From contig DBGCOP010000020.1 in NCBI GenBank assembly GCA_048360435.1, forward strand, positions 1 to 64,000: a stretch of DNA of 64,000 nt, written 5' to 3'. Of the stretch, positions 53,160 through 62,471 are shown piece after piece. How positions within the stretch are numbered: the stretch's first letter is position 1; each line of letters starts with the position of its first letter. Position numbers and translations under genes: made by a program. This DNA is from Limenecus sp048360435 (GTDB taxonomy: Bacteria > Cyanobacteriota > Vampirovibrionia > Gastranaerophilales > Gastranaerophilaceae). The notes beneath the pieces were generated by a model. It did no database searches. It saw only the letters and a program-made list of their open reading frames with translations, and was not told the DNA's origin.

Positions 53160-53519
53160 ATGTCTACAACACTTACAATAAGCCTTATAATACTCGTTCT
53201 GGTTTGTATTGCAGCAGTTATTTCATTGACTGTTTATTGCATTAAATTCTTGATAGAGTTAACACTGCTTACAAAAAACCTGGATGAAACCACATCGATT
53301 GTAAAAAAAGAGATTGAACCTATTCTTGGTGAACTAAAAGAAACTATGACTAACGTCAACACTTTTGCACAAAATGCAAATAACCAGATTACAACAGCGA
53401 AAAAAATCTTTGCTACTGTTCTGGGCTTTTTCTCTATGTTTGCCGATAAGTTCAAATTTTTACAAGGCGGATTCATGAAAGGTTTCTTTTCTGCATTCAA
53501 CCTTTTTAGAAGAAAATAA
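53160..53519 (+). CDS. DUF948-like membrane protein
   Basis: 119 residues. An N-terminal membrane helix (about 5-30) precedes a helical region (NLDETTSIVKKEIEPILGELKETMTNVNTFAQNANNQI) typical of DUF948, which is frequently next to YtxH genes. The C-terminus has a hydrophobic stretch and a basic end (NLFRRK). Function is unknown; it probably forms an envelope coiled coil with the YtxH protein. Confidence 0.78.
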   Translation: MSTTLTISLIILVLVCIAAVISLTVYCIKFLIELTLLTKNLDETTSIVKKEIEPILGELKETMTNVNTFAQNANNQITTAKKIFATVLGFFSMFADKFKFLQGGFMKGFFSAFNLFRRK

Positions 53520-53658
53520 TCTATTATACTAATGTTATAATTTGTAAATATTGTATAATATACACCCGTATAACTGATTAGTTTGATGACAATCCGGGTA
53601 TTTAATGTAAATAATCAATAGAATGCAATAATATTCAAAACGTCAAAGGAGAAAAATT

Positions 53659-53919
53659 ATGTCAACAGGAAAATTTTTAGCTGGTTTTATAGTAGGCGGT
53701 GTTGTCGGTGCTGTAATGGGTCTTTTACTTGCTCCACAATCAGGTGAAGAAACTCGTGAAATGTTAGCAAAGAATTCTGAAGAATTGAAAAACAAAGCTG
53801 AAAAAACAGTAAAAGAAATCCAGGGTAAAGCTGAAGATATCGTATCTGAAATGCAAAAAAAAGGTGATGATATCATGGGCAAAATTCAGGATATGATTAA
53901 CAAACAAAAAGAAGCTTAA
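53659..53919 (+). CDS. Second YtxH domain protein
   Basis: 86 residues: GKFLAGFIVGGVVGAVMGLLLAPQSGEETREM followed by a Lys/Glu helix. It is a paralogue of the protein at 52835, but with its own upstream TATAAT (around 53560) and GGAG. A strong terminator follows, so it is a monocistronic unit. Confidence 0.87.
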   Translation: MSTGKFLAGFIVGGVVGAVMGLLLAPQSGEETREMLAKNSEELKNKAEKTVKEIQGKAEDIVSEMQKKGDDIMGKIQDMINKQKEA

Positions 53920-53937
53920 TCTGAAATGTTTAACCGG

Positions 53938-53974
53938 AAAGACATCGAACTTAAAATGTTCGATGTCTTTTTAT
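53938..53974. terminator. Bidirectional terminator
   Basis: AAAGACATCGAAC pairs with GTTCGATGTCTTT around a 7-base loop, with a T-rich tail. It serves the YtxH gene and, overlapping its stop, probably the convergent protease-like gene. Confidence 0.88.
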
Positions 53975-56007
53975 AATTTGTATTTTTTCAAAAGATAAGC
54001 AATTGTTCTGGGAAAGTTCTCCTGAAGAAGGTGCCCTCTTGCCATAATCCATTTAGGAGAAGAAGGAGCATTCAAAATAGCATTAATCTCAGCAACCGCC
54101 TCAGAAAGCCCTTTTAACAAAGGTCTGTTTATATTTTCATTAACAAAATACCCGGCAATATGCCTTATTTTTAAAGGATACGCCTTGATAAACCGATTTT
54201 TTTCAGCTTTAAAAATTTTTTGAAGCCTGCTGTCTGAAGTAATTTTTCTTTCCATTTCAAATACAGACTTTTTACCATCATTTATAACAGATTGAATAGC
54301 TTCAACAGCAGAATCCTTGGCATGCCCAAGCTCATGTTCAAAAACAAACCTGTTGGCAGAACATGCTATTTCATCCGCACCCATAAGATAATAGGAATCT
54401 CTTTCCTTTATCGAGTCTAAATACTTTGCATTTTTGCTGACAGCAATCAATTCTGGAGCAGAAAGCTTCTTAAGCAGCTTCAAATGAGACTTTTGACTTT
54501 TTGCCAGCAGTTTTCTTAAGTCTAAAACCGTTTTTTGAGAACTTTTTTCATCAAATATATGTATTTCATCTTTGAAATATTCAATTCTGTATTTTCTTCC
54601 GTCCACCTCAGATAATGAGAGAGACGAAGACAGACGACAGAAAAAGCTTTCTTTGCTGGCAAGAAGTTTTCCGTTCTTATCTTTTATCACATAAGAAAAT
54701 TGCTCACGCTTGCCGTCCGATGATTTAAAAAATTTGTAAAAAGTCCTATCGCCCAAAGGTGATACCAATTTTTTTTCAATAATTGTACCCTTTTTATTTT
54801 TTGTAGCACTGCTAACTGTTTGAATTTTTCGGTTTGCATCTGTTTTTTTTATATTATAAACACCGGCAACATTTGAAGGCTGCAAAACTTCAGTTTCAAT
54901 AACTTTTCCCTGTTGATTTTTTATTCGTTTTGTCCAATCAGTCAAAATCCAGCTTTTGTGCATTTTGTCATAAATTTGTCTGATGTTGTATTCTGTATTC
55001 CCTGTTTTATCAATTATATAAGTATTAAGTGTTCTTTTCCCCGAAGAATTGAGGCCTGATATGCTTCTTTCCTCTGCCACAAGATTAAAAGCTTTGTCAT
55101 AACGTTGAGAAACAGCTGTTTCAAGCCCGTTTCCATAAATGTTTCGAGACTTAATAAAAACAACATTTGTCTCGGGATTCAGTGAAAAAAGCAGCTTCTG
55201 ATTCTTTCCAAGAGATGAATGTATCTCTTTTACCTTTGACATAAATTTGTTCAAATCACCACCATATAAAAGCAAAGCTGGTTTAACAGAAGGACAGTCT
55301 TTCAAAAAAGAGAATTCAGGATTTTTCAAAATTGCTTCAAGTTTTTCAATGTTCTCTTTTACAAGCATAACATTATCTTTATTCTTCAAAAAAGAAATAA
55401 TAAGATCGGAGTCCATCCTTTTTCTTACAGGAGCAAGCGTTCTGCTTTTCATCAGCTTTCTCATATTATCAAGAGACAGCTCATCAAAAGCAGACACGTT
55501 ATCTTCATTAAAAACAATTATATCTTTTAGCAGCTCCTGACCAATTTTTTTAAATATTTTGTCATTTTGAGGATTTGCTCCCATAGAACTTAAATTCTCA
55601 AGTGCATTTATTCTTGAATCAAAATTGTAATCTATCGGAAGGTTATGTTTAGAAGAGAACTTGAAAGCATCCACAATGTCATTATATTCAACGCCCAAAC
55701 CCGAAAGAACCGAATCTTTTGCTATATATGCAGAAATTTTTGAAATCCCCTCCACTCGTTTATGAAAATCAGAAAGAGACATTCCAGGACTGATGAATTT
55801 TTCTTTGAGATTCATATTAAAAAGAGCTCTACATCTGTCAGAAACAGCTCTGTTGAATTCAGGAGTGCACAAAAAAGATAAATCTCTTTTTTTTGAAGCA
55901 ACAACAGGTGTCATCTTAGATAATGAAGCAGAAGAAGGCTGCGTATACGGTCTTACGGAAGAATACGCAGATATTGGGTTTATCTTGTTTTTGGTTTCAA
56001 TCGCCAT
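53971..56007 (-). CDS. Putative zinc metalloprotease of unknown family
   Basis: 678 residues, no signal peptide. Residues 558-562 are HELGH in FVFEHELGHAKDS, an HExxH zinc motif; about 60 residues later LSEAVAEINAIL could supply the third ligand Glu. The leader (NPISAYSSVRPYTQPSS) resembles other lineage-specific leaders. The middle (about 270-490) has short repeated strands with recurring YNIRQIYDKMHKSW/TFYKFFKSSDGK-type pieces, possibly a beta-rich substrate-binding or passenger region. The fold of the rest is unknown. Protease activity is inferred only from the motif. Confidence 0.6.
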   Translation of the reverse strand: MAIETKNKINPISAYSSVRPYTQPSSASLSKMTPVVASKKRDLSFLCTPEFNRAVSDRCRALFNMNLKEKFISPGMSLSDFHKRVEGISKISAYIAKDSVLSGLGVEYNDIVDAFKFSSKHNLPIDYNFDSRINALENLSSMGANPQNDKIFKKIGQELLKDIIVFNEDNVSAFDELSLDNMRKLMKSRTLAPVRKRMDSDLIISFLKNKDNVMLVKENIEKLEAILKNPEFSFLKDCPSVKPALLLYGGDLNKFMSKVKEIHSSLGKNQKLLFSLNPETNVVFIKSRNIYGNGLETAVSQRYDKAFNLVAEERSISGLNSSGKRTLNTYIIDKTGNTEYNIRQIYDKMHKSWILTDWTKRIKNQQGKVIETEVLQPSNVAGVYNIKKTDANRKIQTVSSATKNKKGTIIEKKLVSPLGDRTFYKFFKSSDGKREQFSYVIKDKNGKLLASKESFFCRLSSSLSLSEVDGRKYRIEYFKDEIHIFDEKSSQKTVLDLRKLLAKSQKSHLKLLKKLSAPELIAVSKNAKYLDSIKERDSYYLMGADEIACSANRFVFEHELGHAKDSAVEAIQSVINDGKKSVFEMERKITSDSRLQKIFKAEKNRFIKAYPLKIRHIAGYFVNENINRPLLKGLSEAVAEINAILNAPSSPKWIMARGHLLQENFPRTIAYLLKKYKL

Positions 56008-56071
56008 TTCGACAACCTTTTTATCTACGCAAAATAAAAACCCTGAAAAAAAATTTTTTCTTATATATTAA

Positions 56072-57460
56072 TTATCTGTTACAAATGACTCTTGCTGCGT
56101 GTACACCTGATGCAGAAGCTTGAATTAGACCTCTGGTTACTCCGGCCCCGTCACCAATTGTAAACAGATTTTTTACCTGTTCGGTTTCAAGTTCATTAGT
56201 CAGTTTTACACGACCTGAATAGAACTTAACTTCCACACCGTAAAGAAGAGTGTACCTTGATGCCACACCGGGAGCAATTTTATCCAAAGCCTGAAGCATT
56301 TCTATAATTGCTGTCATCTGTCTGTATGGCAATACGAGACTCAAATCACCCGGTGTAGCACATTGAAGAGTCGGCGTAATTATGCTGGATTTAATTCTTT
56401 CAGGAGTAGAACGTCTGCCGTCGAGCAAATCACCGAATCTTTGAACAAGCACACCGCCTGAGAGCATATTTGCAAGTCTTGCTACGTGCTGACCGTAAGC
56501 AATCGGCTCTTTAAACGGTTCTGTGAACTTTTCACTTACAAGAAGCGCAAAGTTTGTATTCTGAGTACGCTTTTCTGCATAGCTGTGACCATTAACTGTC
56601 GCAATGCCGCTGTAATTTTCAGCAACAACTTCTCCATACGGATTCATACAGAAAGTTCGAACCTCATCGCCAAAAGTTTTTGAATGATATACAAGTTTTG
56701 ATTCATACAATTTGTCAGTAATGTGCGAGAATACGGGAGCAGGAAGTTCAACTCTGACCCCTACATCCACAGCATTATTAATCATTCCGATTTTATTTTT
56801 TGCAAACTCTTTTGTAAGCCAATCAGCACCTTCTCTTCCGGGAGCAATAATCAAATATTCCGAGCGAATTTCTTCGCCATCAGAAGTAACAAAGCCTTTA
56901 ACCTGTTCATTTTCAACAATAAGACTTGCTGCTGTTTTTTTATTTAAAATAGTAACTCTTTCGCCAAGATAATCCTGCATATTTTTCAAAACCCCGAGAC
57001 TTCTTTCTGTTCCCAGATGTCTTACAGGAGAATGTACAAGCTTCAACTCTGCAAGCGTAGCCTGTCTTTCAATGTCAGCAAAATCATCTCTGTTTGTTCC
57101 AAAAACTTCATCTGTTGCACCAAAATGAAGATAGAGATCATCTGTATATTTTATGAGCTCATTAACCCTGTCTCTATCCATATAATCAAGCAGATGACCG
57201 CCAACATCAGGAGTAAGAGTCAATTTACCGTCAGAAAAAGCACCTGCACCGCCCCATCCGCAAAGCAGTCCACAGGTTTTACAATTCGGGCATTTTTTCA
57301 TTCCTTCTCTAAGGAAACATTTTCTTTCTTCTATTTTCAAACCTTTTTCTACTATTACAACCTTCCAGTCAGGTTTGAGTTTCATAATCTCAAGTGCAGC
57401 AAAAATACCTGCCGGTCCTGCACCGATAATAGCTACGTTATAATTTTCACCAATACCCAT
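56072..57460 (-). CDS. FAD-dependent oxidoreductase (COG2509-like)
   Basis: About 462 residues. NVAIIGAGPAGIFAALEI is the dinucleotide-binding loop. CPNCKTCGLLCGWGGAGAFSDGKLTL is the cysteine-containing segment typical of this dehydrogenase group. NLFTIGDGAGVTRGLIQASASGVHAAR is the C-terminal FAD motif. The family's substrate is not established. ATG 57460 (MGIGENYNVAIIG) is preferred; the frame opens at a TTG further upstream. Confidence 0.85.
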   Translation of the reverse strand: MGIGENYNVAIIGAGPAGIFAALEIMKLKPDWKVVIVEKGLKIEERKCFLREGMKKCPNCKTCGLLCGWGGAGAFSDGKLTLTPDVGGHLLDYMDRDRVNELIKYTDDLYLHFGATDEVFGTNRDDFADIERQATLAELKLVHSPVRHLGTERSLGVLKNMQDYLGERVTILNKKTAASLIVENEQVKGFVTSDGEEIRSEYLIIAPGREGADWLTKEFAKNKIGMINNAVDVGVRVELPAPVFSHITDKLYESKLVYHSKTFGDEVRTFCMNPYGEVVAENYSGIATVNGHSYAEKRTQNTNFALLVSEKFTEPFKEPIAYGQHVARLANMLSGGVLVQRFGDLLDGRRSTPERIKSSIITPTLQCATPGDLSLVLPYRQMTAIIEMLQALDKIAPGVASRYTLLYGVEVKFYSGRVKLTNELETEQVKNLFTIGDGAGVTRGLIQASASGVHAARVICNR

Positions 57461-57582
57461 AAAAAGAGTCCCTATTCTTTGTTTTCCATACAAAAAGATT
57501 TTAGCTTAAAAATTGTTTTATTCATACAGAAGATAAATATTTTTCGAAAAAAATTTACATCCTAAGCACCGCGCTGTTTTTG

Positions 57583-57591
57583 TGGTATAAT
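57583..57591 (+). promoter_or_regulatory. Extended -10 promoter of gdhA
   Basis: TGG-TATAAT, about 43 bases before the gdhA ATG. No good -35 is present, consistent with an extended -10 promoter. Confidence 0.55.
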
Positions 57592-57633
57592 TTCCCCAAA
57601 AGAAAATAAGATAGAAAAATTAGGGGTTAAAGA

Positions 57634-58977
57634 ATGGACTATTTAACAGAAGTATTAGACAAATTAAAAGAAAAAAATAATGAACCTGAATTCTTACAGG
57701 CAGCAAACGAAGTTCTTACTACACTGAAACCTGTAATAGATAAACATCCCGAGTTTAAACAATCAGCACTTCTGGAGCGTTTGACAGAACCCGAAAGACT
57801 TGTCTCCTTCAGAGTACCATGGGTTGATGACAAAGGTCAGGTTCATGTTAACAGGGGTTTTAGAGTTCAATTCAACAGTGTAATCGGTCCATACAAAGGC
57901 GGACTCAGATTTCACCCCAGTGTAAACCAGAGTATAATGAAGTTTCTTGCTTTTGAACAAATTTTCAAAAATGCTCTAACAGGTCTGCCAATAGGCGGAG
58001 GAAAAGGCGGCAGTGATTTTGACCCGAAAGGCAAGTCAGACAATGAGATTATGCGTTTTTGCCAGAGCTTTATGACAGAACTTTACAGACACATAGGTCA
58101 GGATATAGATGTTCCGGCAGGCGATATAGGCGTAGGTGCCAGAGAAATCGGATTCATGTTCGGACAATATAAAAGAATAAAAAATGCATATGAAGCAGGT
58201 GTTTTGACAGGCAAAGGACTCGAATACGGCGGTTCTTTGGCAAGAAAAGAAGCCACAGGCTACGGGCTGATTTATTTCATGAGAGAAATGCTCAAAAATG
58301 AAGGTCTCAATTTAAAAGACAAAACAGTCACAATCTCAGGTTCGGGAAACGTTGCCATTTATGCCTGTGAAAAAGCTCAGCAATATGGCGCAAAAGTTGT
58401 TGCAATGAGTGATTCAAACGGATGTATTTATGACCCTGAAGGCATAAAACTTGATGTAATAAAACAAATCAAAGAAGTTGAAAGAGGCAGAATCAAAGAA
58501 TATGCCTCTCGTGTAAAAGGTTCAACCTATACAGAAAATTTAAACAATGAACGACCGATTTGGAAAATAAAAACAGATATTGCGCTTCCGTGTGCAACTC
58601 AAAATGAAATAAATCTTCAAGATGCTCAAGAGCTTGTAAAAAATGGAGTAAAAGCTATTGGAGAAGGTGCAAACATGCCAACAAACCTCGAAGCAATCGA
58701 ATACTTTCTGAAAAATGACATTCTTCTTGCTCCGGCAAAAGCAGCCAACGCAGGCGGTGTAGCCACTTCTGCTCTTGAAATGTCTCAAAACAGTATGAGA
58801 TATTCCTGGACATTTGAAGAAGTTGATGAAAAACTAGACAGAATTATGACAAATATATTCAAAGCATGTCAAAAAGCTGCTCAAGAATACAATCTGGGCA
58901 AAAACTATGTTGCAGGTGCAAACATAGCAGCTTTTGACAAAATATCAAAAGCAATGATTGCTCAAGGTATAATATAA
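57634..58977 (+). CDS. gdhA: Glutamate dehydrogenase, hexameric NADP-type
   Basis: 447 residues, standard for the hexameric class. PIGGGKGGSDFDPKGKSDNEIMRFCQSF has the active-site Lys, DVPAGDIGVGAREIG the conserved Asp, GSGNVA the coenzyme fold and IGEGANMP a later motif. It fixes ammonium onto 2-oxoglutarate in the cytoplasm. AGGGG precedes ATG. It is monocistronic, ending in a strong hairpin. Confidence 0.95.
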   Translation: MDYLTEVLDKLKEKNNEPEFLQAANEVLTTLKPVIDKHPEFKQSALLERLTEPERLVSFRVPWVDDKGQVHVNRGFRVQFNSVIGPYKGGLRFHPSVNQSIMKFLAFEQIFKNALTGLPIGGGKGGSDFDPKGKSDNEIMRFCQSFMTELYRHIGQDIDVPAGDIGVGAREIGFMFGQYKRIKNAYEAGVLTGKGLEYGGSLARKEATGYGLIYFMREMLKNEGLNLKDKTVTISGSGNVAIYACEKAQQYGAKVVAMSDSNGCIYDPEGIKLDVIKQIKEVERGRIKEYASRVKGSTYTENLNNERPIWKIKTDIALPCATQNEINLQDAQELVKNGVKAIGEGANMPTNLEAIEYFLKNDILLAPAKAANAGGVATSALEMSQNSMRYSWTFEEVDEKLDRIMTNIFKACQKAAQEYNLGKNYVAGANIAAFDKISKAMIAQGII

Positions 58978-58992
58978 TAATTTACCCCCACA

Positions 58993-59031
58993 CAAAAAAG
59001 AGGCTTTTCAATTGAAAAGCCTCTTTTTTTT
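58993..59031. terminator. Bidirectional terminator between gdhA and fabF
   Basis: AAAGAGGCTTTTCAAT pairs with ATTGAAAAGCCTCTTT, with A and T runs on both sides. Confidence 0.9.
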
Positions 59032-59050
59032 AGCTTATTGAAACAATGTT

Positions 59051-60307
59051 CTATGCTTCATATTTTTTAAACAGAATTGAAGCATTATGTCCGCCAAAAC
59101 CAAAAGAATTTGTCAAAGCATATTTGACATCAGCTTTTTGAGGTTTGTGAGGAACATAGTTCAAATCAGCAACAGCTTCATCCTGATTATCAAGATTAAT
59201 CGTAGGAGGAATAATGCTATTGTTGATAGCTTCTATACAAACGATAGACTCAGCAGCACCTGTTGCACCAAGCATATGACCGTGCATAGATTTTGTTGAA
59301 CTGACCTTCAAATTTTTATTAGTTGAAAGATCTCCAAAGACTCTGGCAATTGCCTGAGATTCTGCAACATCACCCAAGCCTGTGCTTGTACCGTGAGCGT
59401 TTACATAATCAACTTCTTTTGGCTCAATGCCTGCATCTTTAACAGCAAGTTTCATTGCCATAGCAGCACCCGAGCCGTCAGCAGCCGGAGCAACAATATC
59501 ATAAGCATCAGCTGTTTGACCATAGCCGACAATTTCAGCATAAATTTTTGCGCCTCTGGCTTTGGCATGTTCAAGTTCTTCAAGCACGAGAACAGCAGCA
59601 CCTTCTGACATGATAAAGCCGTCTCTGTCTTTATCATAAGGTCTTGAGGCTTTTTGCGGTTCATCATTGTGTTTTGACAATGTTCTTGCGCTTGTGAATG
59701 CACCTATACCCAATTTTGTAATAACAGCTTCAGCACCACCTGCCACAATAACGTCTGCGTCATCCCACTGGATTGAACGGAAGGCATCACCCACACTGTG
59801 AGCGGATGTAGCACAAGCAGTAACAACAGCTTTGTTTACACCTTTAGCACCATGCTTAATAGAAATTCTTCCTGCACCCATATCAGCAATAATCATAGGA
59901 ACAGTGAACGGAGAACATTTTGTAGGTCCCTTTGCTGTAATAATGTCATGCTGTTTTTCAAAAGTATCAAAACCGCCGGCAGCAGAACCAACTATCACAC
60001 CATATCTGTACGGATCTACATTTTCACCGGCAATAATGCCTGAATCAGCAATTGCTTCATCAGCTGCAACCATTGCAAACTGTGTGTATCTATCCATTCT
60101 TCTTGCATCTTTAGAATCAAGATATTCTTCAGGTTTAAAATCTTTAACTTCACCTGCAATATGAACAGTGTGACCTTCTAAAGAGATATTTTCAATTGTA
60201 GAAATACCGCTTTTACCTTCCAACAGACTGTTCCAGAATTTTTCGACTCCAACGCCGAACGGAGAAACAATCCCTAAACCTGTAACAACAACTCTTCTTT
60301 TACTCAT
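59051..60307 (-). CDS. fabF: 3-oxoacyl-ACP synthase II
   Basis: 418 residues. The catalytic Cys is in TACATSAHSV, and the two His lie in NAHGTST and KSMHGHMLGATG. It elongates acyl-ACP with malonyl-ACP. It is the last gene of the fatty-acid operon, separated from acpP by 113 bases that contain a terminator-like hairpin. Confidence 0.96.
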   Translation of the reverse strand: MSKRRVVVTGLGIVSPFGVGVEKFWNSLLEGKSGISTIENISLEGHTVHIAGEVKDFKPEEYLDSKDARRMDRYTQFAMVAADEAIADSGIIAGENVDPYRYGVIVGSAAGGFDTFEKQHDIITAKGPTKCSPFTVPMIIADMGAGRISIKHGAKGVNKAVVTACATSAHSVGDAFRSIQWDDADVIVAGGAEAVITKLGIGAFTSARTLSKHNDEPQKASRPYDKDRDGFIMSEGAAVLVLEELEHAKARGAKIYAEIVGYGQTADAYDIVAPAADGSGAAMAMKLAVKDAGIEPKEVDYVNAHGTSTGLGDVAESQAIARVFGDLSTNKNLKVSSTKSMHGHMLGATGAAESIVCIEAINNSIIPPTINLDNQDEAVADLNYVPHKPQKADVKYALTNSFGFGGHNASILFKKYEA

Positions 60308-60335
60308 CTTTAAACCTTCTCATTATTCTCGATCC

Positions 60336-60392
60336 GGAGGTCTGTGACCCAGTGCCTCCTAAAAATTACGGGGAGTAATTTTATGCTCCCCG
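60336..60392 (-). terminator. Attenuator-like hairpins between acpP and fabF
   Basis: On the minus strand, CGGGGAG/CTCCCCG (60369-60392) is followed by TAATTTTT, and then GGAGG/CCTCC (60336-60359). The first is a partial terminator that would let only some transcripts reach fabF. Confidence 0.6.
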
Positions 60393-60420
60393 CAAATAAT
60401 GTCTTTAATAACTATGAATC

Positions 60421-60654
60421 TTATGAATGTGATTCGATATAGTTTACTGCGTCTTGAACAGTAGCGATTTTTTCAGCTTCTTCATCAGGAATTTCACATC
60501 CGAATTCTTCTTCAAAAGCCATAACCAATTCAACTGTATCCAAAGAATCAGCACCCAAATCAGCTGTGAAGCTTGCTTCAGGAGTAACTAAATTTTCGTC
60601 AACGCTTAATTGTTCAACTACAACTTTTTTAACTCTCTCAAGAACTGTACTCAT
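60421..60654 (-). CDS. acpP: Acyl carrier protein
   Basis: 77 residues, acidic. LGADSLDTVELVM has the Ser that carries phosphopantetheine. It shuttles acyl chains between the Fab enzymes. Its own strong promoter (60705-60732) and a downstream attenuator fit the high level ACP needs. Confidence 0.97.
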   Translation of the reverse strand: MSTVLERVKKVVVEQLSVDENLVTPEASFTADLGADSLDTVELVMAFEEEFGCEIPDEEAEKIATVQDAVNYIESHS

Positions 60655-60704
60655 GTTTTTTTTACCTCTTTTTAATTAACTACGTATTTTCTTTTTCAAT
60701 TCTA

Positions 60705-60732
60705 ATTATACTATTTCAATATAAATATGCAA
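60705..60732 (-). promoter_or_regulatory. Sigma-70 promoter of acpP
   Basis: On the minus strand TTGCAT (60727-60732) and TATAAT (60705-60710) are 16 bases apart, within the fabG-acpP gap. Confidence 0.72.
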
Positions 60733-60758
60733 TTTTGTAAAGCTATAACTTTACAGAA

Positions 60759-61490
60759 CTATACTACCAGCCCGCCGTCAACACCGATTACCTGACCTGT
60801 AATATACAATCCGTCTTCTGCAAGGAATCTTACTGCTTTCGCAATATCCTCAGGCTGACCGAGACGTTTCATTGGAATGTGTTCAGCAATTTTTTCAGTA
60901 TCCAAATCTTTTGTCATATCTGTTTGAATAAATCCGGGGGCAATTGCGTTCACTCTGATGTTTCTTGACCCCAATTCTTTAGCAAGAGATTTTGTGAAAC
61001 CGATTAAACCTGCTTTTGCAGCAGAATAGTTTGCCTGGCCTGCATTGCCCATAACACCTACTATGCTTGACATATTAATAATACATCCGTATCTTTGTTT
61101 CATCATTGTTTTAATAACCGGGCTTGTCATGTAAAATGCACTGTTAAGGTTAGTATTAATTACAGCTTCCCAGTTTTCTGCACTCATACGCATAAACAAG
61201 CCGTCACGCGTAATTCCCGCGTTGTTAACAAGAACATCCAGTTTGCCAAAATCAGCCAGGACTTCTTCAACAGCTTTAGCACAAGCTTCTTTGTCAGCAA
61301 CGTTAAATTTATAAGCCTTTGCGTTAATGCCAAGGTCTTTTAATTCTGCAACGGTTTTGTTTGCTGCTTCTTCATTACCTGCATAGCTAACAGCTACATC
61401 ATATCCTGCTTTGGCTAATTCCAGTGCGCATGCTTTACCAATTCCTCTTGATGCACCTGTAACCAAAGCAACTTTTTTATTTTCTGACAT
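60759..61490 (-). CDS. fabG: 3-oxoacyl-ACP reductase
   Basis: 243 residues of the short-chain dehydrogenase family. TGASRGIGKA binds NADPH, NNAGITRDGLFMRM is the family motif and YSAAKAGLIG holds the catalytic Tyr and Lys. It reduces 3-oxoacyl-ACP. It lies 23 bases after fabD. Confidence 0.96.
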   Translation of the reverse strand: MSENKKVALVTGASRGIGKACALELAKAGYDVAVSYAGNEEAANKTVAELKDLGINAKAYKFNVADKEACAKAVEEVLADFGKLDVLVNNAGITRDGLFMRMSAENWEAVINTNLNSAFYMTSPVIKTMMKQRYGCIINMSSIVGVMGNAGQANYSAAKAGLIGFTKSLAKELGSRNIRVNAIAPGFIQTDMTKDLDTEKIAEHIPMKRLGQPEDIAKAVRFLAEDGLYITGQVIGVDGGLVV

Positions 61491-61513
61491 TTTTTTACTC
61501 CTTATTTAAATAA

Positions 61514-62446
61514 TTACGAATTCAATGATTCCACAGCTGCATTCAAAGACTCTTCATCATAAACGTTCAAAACAGTCAAAGCCGGATTGATTTTTTTAAC
61601 TAATCCTGCAAGAACCTTGCCCGGGCCGATTTCAACAACCGTATCAACTCCGTCGGCAGCCATTTTTTCAATTGTTTGAGTCCACATAACAGAAGAATAA
61701 ATCTGTGCAGTCATCTTGGCTTTAAATCTGATTGCTGAAGTTGTCGGCTCAGCATCAACGTTTGTAAACACAGGAATCTGTGCATCTTTTATATCGCAAT
61801 CATCAAGAATTTCAGAGAATTTTACACTTGCTTCTTCCATTAACATAGAATGAAAACCACCGGAAACAGGAAGAGGAATAACTCTTTTTGCACCTGCTTC
61901 TTTCAAAGCGTCATTAGCTTTTGCAACAGCATCCGCTTCACCTGTTATTACAATCTGCGCCGGTGAATTGTAGTTTGCAACTGAAACCATTCCATCAATT
62001 TTTCCAATAGTATCAAGAATAGCTTCTTTGCTCATTCCGATAACAGCTGTCATTGCACCTTTTGTAGTTTCTGCTGCCGCATTCATTTCAGTTGCACGCT
62101 TATCTATCAATTTCATTGCAGTTGCAAAGTCAATCACATCAGCTGCATAATAAGCACCATACTCTCCCAATGAATGTCCTGCAACATAATCAGGTTTAAC
62201 ATTCGTTTTTTCCTTCAATGCTTCCAAAGCCGCAATTGATGTCACAAGAATAGCCGGCTGAGTATTGATTGTTTGTTTCAAATCCTCTTCAGGACCTTCA
62301 AAACACATTTTTGAAATACTTCTTCCCAAAACTTCGTCAGCTTTTTCAAATATTTCTTTTGCTTTTTTTGAAGTTTCGTACAAAGATTTACCCATTCCGA
62401 CTGATTGTGAGCCTTGTCCGGGGAATACGAATGCAACTTTTCCCAT
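61514..62446 (-). CDS. fabD: Malonyl-CoA:ACP transacylase
   Basis: 310 residues. FPGQGSQSVGMG is the N-terminal motif, GHSLGEYGAYY has the catalytic Ser and GGFHSMLM the His. It loads malonate onto ACP. It is 25 bases after fabH. Confidence 0.96.
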   Translation of the reverse strand: MGKVAFVFPGQGSQSVGMGKSLYETSKKAKEIFEKADEVLGRSISKMCFEGPEEDLKQTINTQPAILVTSIAALEALKEKTNVKPDYVAGHSLGEYGAYYAADVIDFATAMKLIDKRATEMNAAAETTKGAMTAVIGMSKEAILDTIGKIDGMVSVANYNSPAQIVITGEADAVAKANDALKEAGAKRVIPLPVSGGFHSMLMEEASVKFSEILDDCDIKDAQIPVFTNVDAEPTTSAIRFKAKMTAQIYSSVMWTQTIEKMAADGVDTVVEIGPGKVLAGLVKKINPALTVLNVYDEESLNAAVESLNS

Positions 62447-62471
62447 ATTATATCTCCTTAACTAATACTAA

